A stretch of 64,000 nucleotides of DNA from Pisaster brevispinus (taxonomy: Eukaryota; Echinodermata; Asteroidea; Forcipulatida; Asteriidae): assembly GCA_023634235.1 (NCBI GenBank), contig JAMKCF010000070.1, forward strand, positions 250,501 through 314,500, in the 5' to 3' direction. Position numbers and translations under genes: made by a program. Below, piece by piece: positions 1 through 13,100 of this stretch (position 1 is its first letter; each line of letters begins with the position of its first letter). The notes beneath the pieces are model-generated. The model made no database searches. It was given only the letters and a program-made list of their open reading frames with translations, and was not told where the DNA came from.

Positions 1-276
1 GGGGCTACAACTGGGGCTACAACTGGGGCTACAACTGGGGCTACAACTGGGGCTACAACTGGGGCTACAACTGGGGCTACAACTGGGGCTACAACTGGGG
101 CTACAACTGGGGCTACAACTGGGGCTACAACTGGGGCTACAACTGGGGCTACAACTGGGGCTACAACTGGGGCTACAACTGGGGCTACAACTGGGGCTAC
201 AAATGGGGCTACAACTGGGGCTACAACTGAGACTACAACTGAGACTTCAACTGCGACTACAACTGAGACTACAACT
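1..276. repeat. 12-bp minisatellite, 23 units
   Basis: The unit ggggctacaact repeats 23 times without an indel and begins at the window edge, so the array may extend further left. Sixteen units are perfect, the seventeenth ends in aaat, and the last four drift to gagactacaact-like forms. As 12 is a multiple of 3, one frame reads Gly-Leu-Gln-Leu repeatedly; I regard that as a by-product. Confidence 0.97.
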
Positions 277-299
277 GGAAGCTATCAACCAGATGCCTC

Positions 300-392
300 A
301 ATCTCAAAACACCAACCTCAAATCTCCAATTTCCAAACTCCAAACTCCAAACCCCAAACTCCAACCTCCGAACTCCACACTCCAATCTGAAA
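300..392. repeat. Low-complexity CCAAACT-type tract
   Basis: Irregular runs of ccaaactccaaa and ccaacctccgaactcc follow the 12-bp array. No protein or RNA signal is seen. Confidence 0.7.
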
Positions 393-990
393 ATGGTTGG
401 TACAACCAAAATAAAGGACAAGGTAATAACATGCTGAAAATATTGATAGGGTTTAACAAGCGCCAAGAATTTAGTTAGGAAGTGTACGATTTCAAGAGAA
501 GATCTAATACGCGAACAACCACTCTAAAAGGTGAAGCTGCCAACATTTTCATCTTGCAGTCAAGGAAATTTTCTACAATAATCTGGGCGATATGAAGAAC
601 ATGGGGGAAAACCTAAAATAATTGGGGAAATTTTCAAATTTGTTTATCTGAACATGGAAAGATGGATTTATTTTCAGGAAACTATCCGCAGAAACACGGA
701 GAGTTGGCTGCTCTAAGGATGGCAAAAAAACAGTTTCTTGACAATGTATATGAGCTGGATTGCGGGGCAAATTCACCTCCAACAAACAGCTAGATATAGA
801 TGAAAGTGTTTATTCGGAAATAAAATTCAGCTCTCACACACTAAATTCTGACAAGTGGCAAGCAACATCAAAACCCTGCAGTTAGAAAAGCCATCATTTC
901 GAGTTGAAACGCAGACTCGAGGCCAGTAATTTTAGAGTCTGGCCAGTAAACTGATGACCAGACCAGTCCAAAGGTCTTATAAAATTTGTA

Positions 991-1972
991 CCTTTTCATG
1001 AGCCGTGGGATGAAGAGGCGACACAGACAGCACAAACTCATGAAGAAATAGCTGTGCCTACTGGACAAAGACAATTCAAAAGAACACATATTAAAAGTTT
1101 TGAAATAATCAACTTCTGGGAAGAAATTGCAGACAAATGAAATCACTCTTGTGTCAGTGCTTGTTCAGATAAAAAAAAGTTTACATGTTAAACTGAGTAG
1201 ATAATGGATTTCTCTCTTTATTTCTGGTCTTGTAACAGAAATTCTTGTCTAGTGCATACTTTAAGCAACATGCAAGCCCTGCATTCTTGTGGATTTCCCC
1301 ATCAAATTCAAGCCCTGGAACAAAGGGCGAATTCCATAGGGCTTTACAGGCTGACTACCGTCAGAAAAAAATATGGGGAAGAAAAAACCTCCTGAAAACT
1401 GAACTGTTGATTTAATTCACAAACTCTCTCTTCTACCAGATCTACTAATCCCGTATTATACCTTTAATAATACTCAATCGTACCTTTTCATGAGCCGTGG
1501 GAGAAGAGCTGACACAGACAGCACAAACTCATGAAGAAATAGCTGTTCCTACTGGACAAAGACAATTCAAAAGAACGCATATTAAAAATTTGGAAATAAT
1601 CAACTTCTGGGAAGAAACTGCAGACAAATGAAATCACTCTTGTGTCAGTGCTTGTTCAGATAAAAAAAAGTTTACATGTTAAACTGAGTAGATAATGGAT
1701 TTCTCTCTTTATTTCTGGTCTTGTAACAGAAATTCTTGTCTACTGCATACTTTAAGCAACATGCAAGCCCTGCATTCTTGTGGATTTCCCCATCAAATTC
1801 AAGCCCTGGAACAGGGGCGAATTCCATAGGGCTTTTCAAGCTGACTACCGTCAGAAAAAAATATGGGGAAGAAGAAACCTCCTGAAAACTGAACTGTTGA
1901 TTTAGGTCACAAACTCTCTCTTCTACCAGATCTACCAATCCTGTATTATACCTTTAATAATACTCAATCGTA
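991..1972. repeat. Inner ~490-bp tandem duplication within the first unit
   Basis: The block starting at ccttttcatgagccgtggg repeats at about 991, 1483 and 1973, a spacing of 490-492 bp. Two full copies are nearly identical and the third continues into the shared downstream part of the large unit. The other large units have one copy, so this is a secondary duplication. Confidence 0.85.
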
Positions 1973-4328
1973 CCTTTTCATGAGCCGTGGGATGAAGAGC
2001 CGACACAGACAGCACAAACTCATGAAGAAATAGCTGTGCCTACTGGACAAAGACAATTCAAAAGAACACATATGAAAAGTTTGGAAGTAATTAAGATCTG
2101 GGAAGAAACTGCAGACACAGATTTTGTAAGTGTAACTTTTTTGTTTAGGACTGTGGCAAGTCAAGATAAAATGGTAAATGCACACACAAGTGGCAAGTGG
2201 GCAATTGGTAGCAGGAGGGACTGACCAGAGATCAGTGATGACATCTGACCAAATCAAGTTTTTTTTTACACTTGGTCACTTAACTCCAATGGATTTTTAA
2301 ATTATAAGTTTTCCTCCTCTGCTCGAAATCCAATCTGGATTGGGCCTGACCAATAATCTGACTATGCATTCATCCCTTGTTCTGTTCTACAATAATTAGT
2401 GGAGTGTTGTGGCCTAGCGGTCCAGTGATGCAGACCTCACAGAACAGACTGGGCTTGTTATCATAACACAAAAGGACACTTTAAATGTGGTTCCATTAGC
2501 CTGCATCGCCTCCATATATGATCTGAAAGTCTCCAAACTATAAGTGAATGTCAAAAACTCAAAAAGCCTGAACTTTCTCAGGTGCAATCAAGAATTCAAA
2601 CAAGATCCCACTGATATAAGACTTGATTCATTAAGTAAATAATCAATAAACTTCAAATATTGATAGGGTTAAACAAGCGTCAAGAATTAAGTTCGGAAGT
2701 GTAAGATTTCAAGAGAAGATCTTATACGCGAACAACCACTCTAAAAGGTCAGGCTGCCAACATTTTCATCTTGCAGTCAAGGAAATTTTCTACACTAATC
2801 TGGGCGATAGGGAGAACATGGAGGAAACCTAAAATAATTGGGGAGATTTTCAAATTTGTTTATCTGAACCTGGAAAGATGGATTTATTTTCAGGGAACTA
2901 TCCGCAGAAACAGGAAGAGTTGGCTGCTCTAAGGATGGCAAAAAAACAGTTCTTTGACAATGTATATGAGCTGGATTGCGGGGCAAATTCACCTCCAACA
3001 AACAGCTAGACATAGATGAAAGTGTTTATTCGGAAATTAAATTCAGCTCTCACACACTAAATTCTGACGAGTGGCAAGCAACATCATAACCCTGCAGGAG
3101 CAAAGACCATCATTTCGAGTTGGAACGCAGACCCGAGGCCAGTTATTTTAGAGTCTGGCCAGTAAACTAATGACCAGTTATTAAAGACCAGTAATTTTAG
3201 AGTCTGGCCAGTAAACTAATGACCAGACCAGTCCGAAGGTCTTATAAAATTTGTCAGTTACTTATACAAAAATGTACATGTACGTCACTTAGGAGTAACT
3301 TGAGGAAGAAAGATATAAATCCACTGTTAACTTTGACTCAATCTGCTAAGTATCTTCTAACTCTGTTATTGAACTACCCACCCCATAAGACAAATGAAAT
3401 CACTCGTGTCAGTGCTTGTTCAGATAAAAACAGTTTACATGTTAAACTGTGTAGATGATGGATTTCTCTTTTTGATTCTGGTCTTGTAACAGAAATTCTT
3501 GTCTAGTGCATATTTTAAGCAACATGCAAGCCCTGCATTCTTGTGGATTTCCACAACAAATTCAAGCCCTGGAACAAGGGGCGAATTCTATAGGGCTTTT
3601 CAAGCTGACTACCGTCAGAAAAAAATATGGAGAAGAAACCTCCCGAAAACTGAACTTTTGATTTAGTTCACAAACTCTCTCTTCTACCAGGTCTACCACT
3701 CCTGTATTATACCTTTAATAATACTCAATCGTACCTTTTCATGAGCCGTGGGATGAAGAGCTGACACAGACAGCACAAACTCATGAAGAAATAGCTGTGC
3801 CTACTGGACAAAGACAATTCAAAAGAACACATATGAAAAGTTTGGAAATAATTAAGTTCTGGGAAGAAACTGCAGACACAGATTTTGCAAGTATAACTTT
3901 TTTGTTTAGGACTGCGGCAAGTCAAGATAGAATGGTATATGAACTTTCTCAGGTGCAATCAAGAATTCAAACAAGATCCCGCTGATATAAGACTTGATTC
4001 ATTAAGGCAATTATCAATAAACTTCAAATATTGATAGGGTTTAACATGCGTCAAGAATTAAGTTAGGAAGTGTACGATTTCAAGAGAAGATCTTATACGC
4101 GAACAACCACTCTAAGGTCAAGCTGGCAACATTTTCATCTTGCAGTCAAGGAAATTTTCTACAATAATCTGGGCGATATGAAGAACATGGGGGAAAACCT
4201 AAAATAATTGGGGATATTTTCAAATTTCTTTATCTGAACATGAAAATATGGATTTATTTTCAGGAAACTATCCGCAGAAACAGGGAGAGTTCTCTAAGGA
4301 TGGCAAAAACCAGTTCTTTGACAATGTA

Positions 4329-5006
4329 CAGTCGACTCTCGTTAATACGAGATCAGAAGATACGAGACGCCGGTTAATACGAGAACACAGATATTAAGAG
4401 GTATTTTTGCGGCCCCATGATGACAAAATGTATTGTTTTTCGTACTTTTAAAGCGAGATCGGAAAAATATTGTTGCGTAAAAGCTTACCGTTCAGTCAGA
4501 TAAGTTTCTGAAATTACATGCTTGTTGCCAAACTATTTATCGGATCGGACCGGCTACACGGTTCCATCTGATCCGAAAATCAGAAACATTACGCTGGTAA
4601 CATATGCTTGAAATACTACTTCGCCTAGCGGCTACCAGCGAAAACAACGTTCAGCATAGGCGCTACGCAGTATCGAATCTGTCACATCATGGTCACATGA
4701 ACGGCAAGTTTGACATGACTTTGCTATGATTTTTATTTTGAGTTATACAAAATATTACATTTCTATGATCGTAGTCAACAAAATTGCATTTATCATTAAT
4801 ATTTTTGTGTACAGGATGCTCGTAAGAACTGTAGCCAACCGCTCCGTTCTAGCCTAGACACGTGTGTAGTGCATGCACTATGACGACGTGTGTATACAGT
4901 ACATGTTATTGTACATGTAAAAAGTGCGCTGCGTTTAAGACGAGGTTCGGATAATACGAGGAAAACGGGCCAGTCCGGCGGACCTCGTATTAACGGGAGT
5001 CGACTG
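4329..5006. mobile_element. 678-bp TA-flanked MITE (pogo/Tigger-like ends)
   Basis: The insert begins cagtcgactctcgttaatac and ends with the near-perfect inverse, giving ~23-bp terminal inverted repeats with one mismatch. TA flanks it at 4327-4328 and 5007-5008. Sister units at about 741 and 2957 carry the uninterrupted site tgacaatgtatatgagctgg with a single TA, so borders and target duplication are directly visible. It has no transposase frame. TA targets and CAG...CTG ends fit the pogo/Tigger branch of Tc1/mariner; the family label is inference. Confidence 0.9.
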
Positions 5007-7062
5007 TATATGAGCTGGATTGCGGGGCAAATTCACCTCCAACAAACAGCTAGACACAGATGAAAGTGTCTATTCGGAAATTAAATTCAGCTCTCACACA
5101 CTATATTCTGACAAGTGGCAAGCAACATCAAAACCCTGCAGGAGGAAAGGCCATCATTTCGAGTTGGAACGCAGACCCGAGGCCAGTAATTTTAGAGTCT
5201 GGCCAGTACACTAATGACCAGACCAGTCAGAATGTCTTAAAAAATTTGTCAGTTGCAAATTATACAAAAAGTACATGTACATCACTAAGTAGTAACTTGA
5301 GGAAGAAAGATATAAATCCACTGTTAACTTTGATTCAATCTGCTAAGTATCTTGTAACTCTGTTATTGAACTACCCACCCCATAAGACAAATGTAATCAC
5401 TCTTGTGTCAGTGCTTGTTCAGATAAAAACAGTTTACATGTTAAACTGTGAAGATAATGGATTTCTCTCTTTATTTCTGGTCTTGTCATAGAAATTCTTG
5501 TCTACTGCATATTTTAAGCAACATGCAAGCCCTGCATTCTTCTGGATTTCCCCAACAAATTCAAGCCCTGGAACAAGGGGCGAATTCCATAGGGCTTTTC
5601 AAGCTGACTACCGTCAGAAAAAAATATGGGGAAGAAGAAACCTCCTGAAAACTGAACTGTTGATTTAGGTCACAAACTCTCTCTTCTACAAGATCTACCA
5701 ATCCTGTATTATACCTTTAATAATACTCAATCAAACCTTTTCATGAGCCATGGGATGAAGAGCCGACTCAGACAGCACAAACCCATGAAGAAATAGCTGT
5801 GCCTACTGGACAAAGACAATTCAAAAGAACGCATATGAAAAGTTTGGAAATAATTAAGTTCTGGGAAGAAACTGCAGACACAGATTTTGTAAGTGTAACT
5901 TTTTTGTTTAGGACTGTGGCAAGTCAAGATAGAATGGTAAATGCACACACAAGTGGCAAGTGGGCAATTGGTAGCAAGAGGGACTGACCAGAGATCAGTG
6001 ATGACGTCTGACCAAATCAAGTTTTTTTTACACTTGGTCACTTAACTCCAACGGATTTTGAAATTATAAGTTTGCCTCCGCTGCTCGAAATCCAAACTGG
6101 ATTGAGCCTGACCCATAATCTGACTATGCATTCATCTCTTGTTCTGTTCTACAATAATTAGTGGAGTGTTGTGGCCTAGTGGTCCAGTGATGCAGACCTC
6201 ACAGAACAGACTGGGCTTGTTATCAGAACACAAAAGGACACTTTAAATGTGGTTCCATTAGCCTGCATCGCCTGCATATATGATCTGAAAGTCTCCAAAC
6301 TATAAGTGAATGTCAAAAACTCAAAAAGCCTGAATTTTCTCAGGTGCAATCAAGGAAATTATCAATAAACTTCAAATATTGATAGGGTTCAACAAGCGTC
6401 AAGAATTAAGTTAGGAAGTGTTATACCTTTTATAATACTCAATTGTACCTTTTCAAGGGCCATGGGATGTAGAGGCGACACACACAGCACAAACTCATGA
6501 AGAAATAGCTGTGCCAATAGGCATGACTGGACAAAGACAATTCAGAAGAACACATATAAAAAGTTTGAAAATAATTATGTTCTGGGAAGAAACAGCAGAC
6601 ACAGATTTTGTAAGTATAACTTTTTCTTTAGGACTGTGGCAAGTCAATGTAGAATGGTATATGCACACAAGCGGCAAGTTGGCAATTGGTAGCAGGAGGG
6701 ACTGACCAGAGCAGAGTCAGCGATCAGAAGAAACCTACCGAAAACTGAACTGTTGATTTAGTTCACAAAATGTCTCCGAGAACTGGAATTCATAGATGAT
6801 GATAGAGATGAATAAAGTTATATTATTCCGTGCTGCAGACATAATTCCAAACCAGACTAAACCAGAATGAGTGATCCCGACTTGACTAATATTAGCATTC
6901 TCGCCACTGTCTTCACTGACAAACGTTGCTGCCACCACTGTTTAGTGTTTGTTTTCTCCCAAAAGTTGTAATGATCGTAACCTTGTCCGCAGAGAAACAA
7001 ACCTAACTGCACAAACGAACATGATAAACCGTAGAATAAGAGTAGAATAAAGTGAAATTTAC

Positions 7063-7175
7063 CTGAACATTCGCACACATGCAGTGCCTACATCTTCAAT
7101 CATTCGAAGGCTGCATTCAAAATGAAGAAGAAGAACAACAACAGCAAAAACGTAGACAGAAACCCGAGGTGTCAT
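7063..7175 (-). CDS. Candidate first exon of a secreted protein (weak)
   Basis: From an ATG at 7175 the minus strand reads about 37 residues: MTPRVSVYVF, a run of Ala/Val/Leu, then HFECS and a hydrophilic stretch. It ends at a possible splice donor (AG|GTAAAT, GT at 7061-7062). The hydrophobic core with a following small residue resembles a cleavable signal peptide. I found no second exon with a matching phase. It could be chance in an AT-rich region, so this is only a candidate. Confidence 0.25.
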
Positions 7176-7889
7176 CTTGTCTTCATAAAGCAAAATAATG
7201 CTGGAGAAACCCCGCGAAAATTCCAAACGCTAGTTTTTTGCTGTGAGGGCGCTGTACAATAAAACAAGCTACATGACCATTAAAAATTACGTCACTAGAA
7301 TGCGACGTCAGCAACGTCATCAAAGTAAGCACAAAATGAAGGGGGGGGGGTACTTCAAACATTTGAGAAACTAGTCATCCTTGATCTTTCAACTTTTCTG
7401 AATTCAGTAATGAAGATTAAATAAGTAAAAGTAAAATAATATGCATGTTATCGTAATCTGAAAACTGCATACGTTTACACAAAGACAAATTTAACCACTT
7501 TCGTCATTCAAGAACTAATAATAGTTTTTATGCAGATGAAAATATGTTGTCAATCTTAAATTTGTAATCGACAACCTTTACGTTAATTAAATTAACAAAT
7601 TAAATTGGAAGTGTCCAAATTCAACTACTCTTGCAATGATACTCTCAGAGCGGGTTTCTTTTTCACTATTGCCATGATGGGGACTTCTGAACTTATCAAA
7701 AAGTTGTTTTCCTTTTTCTAGTTTTTCGTTGGAATAATAATAATAAATTTAATATTAACATCAATATTTTTTTCCCAACAATTAATATTTTTCTTTTAAC
7801 CACTTGTCTTACCTTTTAATTATTTTTGTATGGACGCATCCAATTGTGTATGTGTTCAATAAACTATCAAATATCGAAAAGAAAAGTAG
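7176..7889. other. No gene seen
   Basis: This is AT-rich sequence with a nine-base G run near 7342 and no convincing exon, repeat family or RNA gene. Confidence 0.5.
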
Positions 7890-8835
7890 TTTACTCAACC
7901 GCGTTATGTAATTGTGCGTGTTATGGATGAAAAATGGCGTATGTAACTGTGCTACTAACCACTAATCAATGGACCAAATTTGCCAGCTCAAAAATTTGGT
8001 ATGTTCAGTTTGACAGTTTTCAAGATTCTGAGCTTAAACTTACACTTTTACCAATAACGAAGAGTACATTCTTAGAGGTAGTTATTACTCAACCGCATAA
8101 GGCAAATGTACGTGAGACGCAAATGACATCTGCATAGATGTGGTTAATTAACAGCCGATTAGTGGACCCAAATGTTAACCAACTCCAAAATTTGGTGCCC
8201 AGTGTAACACTCGTTTAATGAGATTGAACCGGCTGCTTCAGAATACCCATTTGTCTTAGTCAGAATTCATGTCAGAGCATTTTGAGCAGTTTGAATATTG
8301 TTCGTCTCCGATCGAACTCAGATTGAACCAGCAGTTCAAAGAGGCAGTTGACTAATTAAAGTGCATGGGCCATTTTGCGTGTTATAGATGGAGAACGGCG
8401 TCTGTATAACTGTACTTAATTAACCACTGATTATTGGACCGATTAAGCTACTTCAAAAAAGTGGTGTGCCCAGCTGGTTATAACAGTCCTCAAGAACCTG
8501 GGCTTATTTTTTTTTTACTGATAATGAAGGATACAATTTGTTTAAAGGTAGTCAACTCAACCGCATGTGCATTGTACCTGCTATAGATGGAAAATGGCAT
8601 CTGTAAAACTGTATTTAACCACTAATTAGTGAACCAAATAAGGCAGCTCAAAAATAGCCACAACTATATACAGACACCATTTCCATTTATAATGCCTGTG
8701 CTTTTGAGTCAACTACCTTTCTGAAAAGAATTTGTACCCTTCATTATGAATAGAAGCTGGCTAATTTGGCTCACTAATTAGTGGTTAATTAACTACAGTT
8801 TTTCAGATGCCATTTTTACTCTTTGCCTATTTATG
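7890..8835. repeat. Diverged ~230-bp repeat, partly inverted
   Basis: The motif group gttatagatggaaaatggcg, then accactaattagtgga, then ccagctcaaaaattt, then actcaaccgcat recurs near 7920, 8120, 8385 and 8585. From about 8650 to 8830 the same motifs appear in reverse order and orientation (catttccatttata, gagtcaactacc, ttagtggttaatta). This suggests an old tandem repeat ending in an inverted copy, possibly a foldback transposon. No protein is coded. Confidence 0.65.
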
Positions 8836-8944
8836 CAGGGATTATACTTTTTTGCAAAAGAATCTTTAAAAGGATGTAAGAGCTATAAAAAGTGGCTCAA
8901 CGTATTGTAAGAGCTCATCCCTATCTGCCAGAAGGGGAGCGGAC

Positions 8945-9106
8945 TGTTGTGATATGGGACTACTTTATCCTGCCCATGTATATTGTACACCACTGTGTTA
9001 TCATTCTTCTTATAAAGTGGTATGAAAGAATAAAGACCTTGGTCAGGAGCTAGGAAAGCAACCATCGTATATCGCCTTAATTATTTCCTAGACTCATATC
9101 ACTTCA
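8945..9106 (+). repeat. 5' LTR
   Basis: It starts TGTTGTGATATG and ends CATATCACTTCA, so TGATATG/CATATCA form an inverted pair near the ends. It contains TATAAA at 9011-9016 and AATAAA at about 9029-9034, the expected promoter and polyadenylation signals of a short LTR. Confidence 0.97.
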
Positions 9107-9120
9107 TGGTGGCAGCGGTG
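9107..9120 (+). promoter_or_regulatory. Primer-binding site, tRNA-Leu type
   Basis: Directly after the 5' LTR comes TGGTGGCAGCGGTG, 14 bases complementary to the CACCGCTGCCACCA 3' end of animal leucine tRNAs (AAG type, as I know them). This would prime minus-strand cDNA synthesis. The match ends at the following AAAA. Confidence 0.85.
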
Positions 9121-10149
9121 AAAAGATCTATAGCATCACTTGCTTTAGCATTGGCCTCGTTACTCACCGTACGACAGATATTTCAAGCATTGAAATTTCC
9201 GAGTGGAACACTGACCACGGCGGTCCGACTGAGAGACTTGTTGCACGTACGTAAATCAGCCAGCATCGATGCATGCTGCATGTACCACAAACGCTTGTGT
9301 ACAGTACAGTGGAACGTGACAGTCACCGGCGGTATTTCTCATCGCCTGTCGGACATAAAACTTACCGAAAGCCCATACCAACGTTGCTGAGACCCATCCT
9401 CTGGATGCATCAGGGACTATCCACCACGGTAGGATCGAGAATTCGCTTATACATATTGGATTTTTTGTAACTTTGGTGAAAAACTTACGAACTACTTCGT
9501 TTAGTGTAGTCGTGCAATATCAAAAGCACAGGCACACGCACCATCATATCGATCCAGTGTACATGAGATTAAACTAGTTCCGACAACGCGAATACATGCT
9601 CCATGAAGGCAACCCCTACCGTGTCTACAAGATTGATTGACCTTTGACCGTATCCATCCGCATCATTGGACTAACAAATTGTTTGGTTTAGCCAAATAAC
9701 ATCAGGAGATAGTACTCCGCTCCTACGTTGCAGCCGGAACTATGCATCACCGTTTTTATGAATGGGAAGAGTGAGCAACTGTGTTTATGACGTGTAGCCC
9801 AATACCCGGACAGCTACAACCGACTCAACTACCCATCCACACGAGGATCTACCGACGGCGGAGTGGGCGTGTCACAAATCACCTACACCGGAGACGGGGA
9901 AATCGAAGATATTGAACAGTGACCTTGGTTCAATATAGTATCCTGATTATCTGCATTCCAGAACTTTTGCTGATTTGTTTCGACTGACCTGTAAACACGA
10001 CCTGGACATTTAATTGACTCTTGGGAATTGAAACATTGCCAATATTGTAGAGTTTACTCTAATAATTTCACTGCTATCATAGAATTTTGTGATATTTTAC
10101 TTCTTCACAATTTGTATGTGTATTCTTCCTGGCTACACCCAATCAAACA
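9121..10149 (+). other. Retrotransposon 5' leader
   Basis: About 1 kb separates the primer site from the Gag-Pol start. It has only short frames and no recognisable protein. It presumably carries the packaging signal and 5' untranslated region. It contains many short ATG-initiated frames, so translation of the main frame may need leaky scanning or re-initiation. Confidence 0.6.
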
Positions 10150-13100
10150 ATGGCCAAATACCCAGAAATGAACTGGGGTGTTACTGATATTTCAGAAGAG
10201 TTTGTGCTTTTCCGCCAGCGCATGAAACTTTGTTTACTAGATAATGAGGTAACAGACCCTCATAAAATTGCTGTGAAGTTAAAGATCGCGCTAGGCAATC
10301 AAGGGCTCAAAAGGCTAAACGCATCAAGCTTAACCGATGAGGACCAACTTGACCCTCAAAAAATTTGGGCATTGTTTGACGATCAGCTACAGGTTAAAGT
10401 TAACTTTCGTGTCCATCGCTTAGAATTAATGCGTTATAGGCAGAAGGATGGGGAAAGTATTGACGGTTTTGTGACCAGGTGTTGTGAGAAAGCGAAACAT
10501 TGCGATTTTGAGACAGCCGAACTGGACGAACGCATTATTGAGCTTGTAATTGCCTCCACATCTTTTGATTCTTTTCAGAAAGAGTTGTTAGACAAGCCAA
10601 AAGGGTTCAAAATCGATGAAATCCTAGCCGAGGGCCGCAAATATGAAGCCATGGCCGCTAGCAAACAATGCCTGCAGTCGCTCAACGGCAAAAGCGCTTC
10701 AGTCGATGCTATGCAGCGATCCCGCAAAGCATGCTCAAACTGCAATCTAACACACCAGCCGCGAAAATGCCCCGCATACAATGACACCTGTAAGGCCTGC
10801 GGATCTAAAGGACATTGGGCCAAGTGCTGCCGTAAGTCAAAGCGCAAGCAGCAAAAAGGCAAACCAACTCGGCGGCGGCGCAGTGCATCGCGAGGCAGAT
10901 CGCAATCCAGATCGAGAACCAAAGGTGCAAGATCCAAAAGTCGTGGTGATTCCAGACCGGTTGACCTCATGCAAGACAACCGTGCTCAGCATTACACTGC
11001 AACAGACAATCACGATGACGACCAATCCCAAGTTGATTTGCTTTACTCGATCCACATCTCTGATCTTAGCATGACTCCCGTACAGCCAAATAAACTCGAT
11101 GAAGCTTTCAGCATAATAGATGTTGAGTGCCCGAACCTCCATGGTGTGAAACGACTCAAGCTGAAGGTTGACACCGGGGCAAGTGCTAACACACTTCCTT
11201 TGCGTACCGTCAGGCAGATGTACGGTGATAACTGGTCAAGCCAAACAAGACGCACAAATGTTAGGCTCACTGCCTATAATGGGTCGGAGATCAAATGCCT
11301 TGGAAGCATTTCCCTGAAGTGCAAGTATAAAGAGTCCATCTGGAACGATGAGATGTTCTACGTTGTGGATGTTCTAGGCCCAGCGATAGCCGGTTTACCA
11401 ACATGCCGTAAACTCCAGATGGTCACCATCCATACCATCTATGTGCCAGAAGGCCAGCCAGCACAACTGAAACGGCCACCTGCACCACCAAGCGAGACAC
11501 ACCAGGCATGTCGTGCAACCACGCTGGATACGCCAATCAGATCAGTAGATGACTTAAAGACCCGATACCCTCAGCAGTTCGACACACTTGGCAATTTCAA
11601 GGGGGAAGCCCATTTGTACCTCAAGGATGATGCGAAACCTACTATCGACGCTCCACGCAAGTGTAGTATCCACCTTAAACCGAAATTACAGGCCGAGCTA
11701 GACAAAATGGAGAAAGACGGAGTCATCCGTCCTGTTACATACCACACAGATTGGTGCAGTTCAATTACCACGAGTGTGAAGAAGGATGGATCATTGCGGA
11801 TCTGCTTAGATCCCAAACGTCTCAACAATAGCCTGAAGCGATGCCCCCACAAAATTCCAACATTGGAGGAGCTCAATACCGCGTTTAGTAACGCCAAGTT
11901 CTTTTCTAAATTAGATGCGAAGGCGGGCTACTGGTCTGTTCATCTTGATGAGGAGTCACAAGACCTCACTACCTTCCGGACACCTTTTGGGAGGTACTGT
12001 TTTAAACGTCTTCCTTTCGGGTTAGCGGTCAGCCAAGACATCTTCCAACAGGGAATGGATAGGATCACAGACCAAGTCCCTGGCTGTGTAGGGATTGCAG
12101 ACGACATTGCCGTCTACGGCCAGAATGAGGAAGAGCATGACGCTAATCTGCTTTGTCTGCTAGAAACAGCAGCACGGGAAGGCCTTGTTTTCAACAGCAA
12201 AAAGTGCAACATTAAGGTGGACCACATCAACTTCTTCGGTTCTATATACTCTACTGGAGGTATCTACCCAGACCCAAGTCGAATCGAGGATATATATGCC
12301 ATTCCTACTCCACAAGACAAGGAAGACCTCCAGAAATTCCTTGGGCTGATGACCTACGTCTCCGCCTACATTCCAAACTTTGCGGAGAAGGCTTCACCGT
12401 TACGAGATTTGCTACGTAAGAATGTCCCATACCTCTGGCAAGAGGATCACCAAGCTTCGTTTGTCTTATTGAAACACTCCATCAGGGCAGGTTCATGCCT
12501 ACAGTACTACAATCCATCAGTACCAACCATTCTAGAAGTCGACGCCTCCCAAAAAGGCCTTGGTGCGTGTCTTCTTCAGAAGGGGAAGCCAGTGGCGTTC
12601 GCGTCAAAGAGTTTATCCCCGGCACAGGCAAACTACTCTAACATCGAGAGAGAAACCCTTGCACTAGTGTTTGGCATTACCAGATTCCATACATACCTGT
12701 TCGGCAGCGACTTTGTTATTCACACAGACCACAAGCCACTGGTCACGATCTGTGCCAAACCATTGACGAGTGCTCCACCGCGCCTTCAAAGGTTGCTCAT
12801 TAAGATTCAAGGATACACTTTCTCCATTGAATATAAACCAGGACCATCGATGACACTTGCTGATGCACTTAGTAGATTGCCAAATCCAGACAAACGACAG
12901 GATGTTCCCCTAGACATCCAGGTGGATGATGTAACTCTCACTGACTGTCCAGTCACACAGGAGATCGACCTCGTTCATTTTGGCAGTGCCAAACAAGAAG
13001 TACTGCAAGAAGAGACATCACGCGACCCAATACTGAAGGAACTACGACAAGTCATATATGCAGGGTGGCCAGATTCCATTAAGGACCTCCCACGAGACTT

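Larger units (their letters stand above)
439..6774. repeat. Cluster of large tandem segmental duplications
   Basis: The marker aatattgatagggtt recurs at 439, 2655, 4027 and 6375, dividing the stretch into units of about 2.2, 1.4, 2.3 and 0.4 kb that align closely but with internal deletions. Another marker, catgagccgtggg, occurs near 998, 1488, 1978 and 3739; diverged forms (catgagccatggg, caagggccatggg) lie near 5740 and 6455. The short open frames inside these units recur in every copy but match no family I know, so I do not call genes. The third unit contains the MITE at 4329-5006; the fourth is truncated. Confidence 0.9.

Noticed and set aside
2036..2224. Small protein starting MPTGQRQFKRTHMKS, repeated at 3797 and 5799
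   Set aside because: It recurs only because the DNA is duplicated; copies end differently, and no homologous family or splice signal is evident. Kept as a test in the findings, not as a gene.
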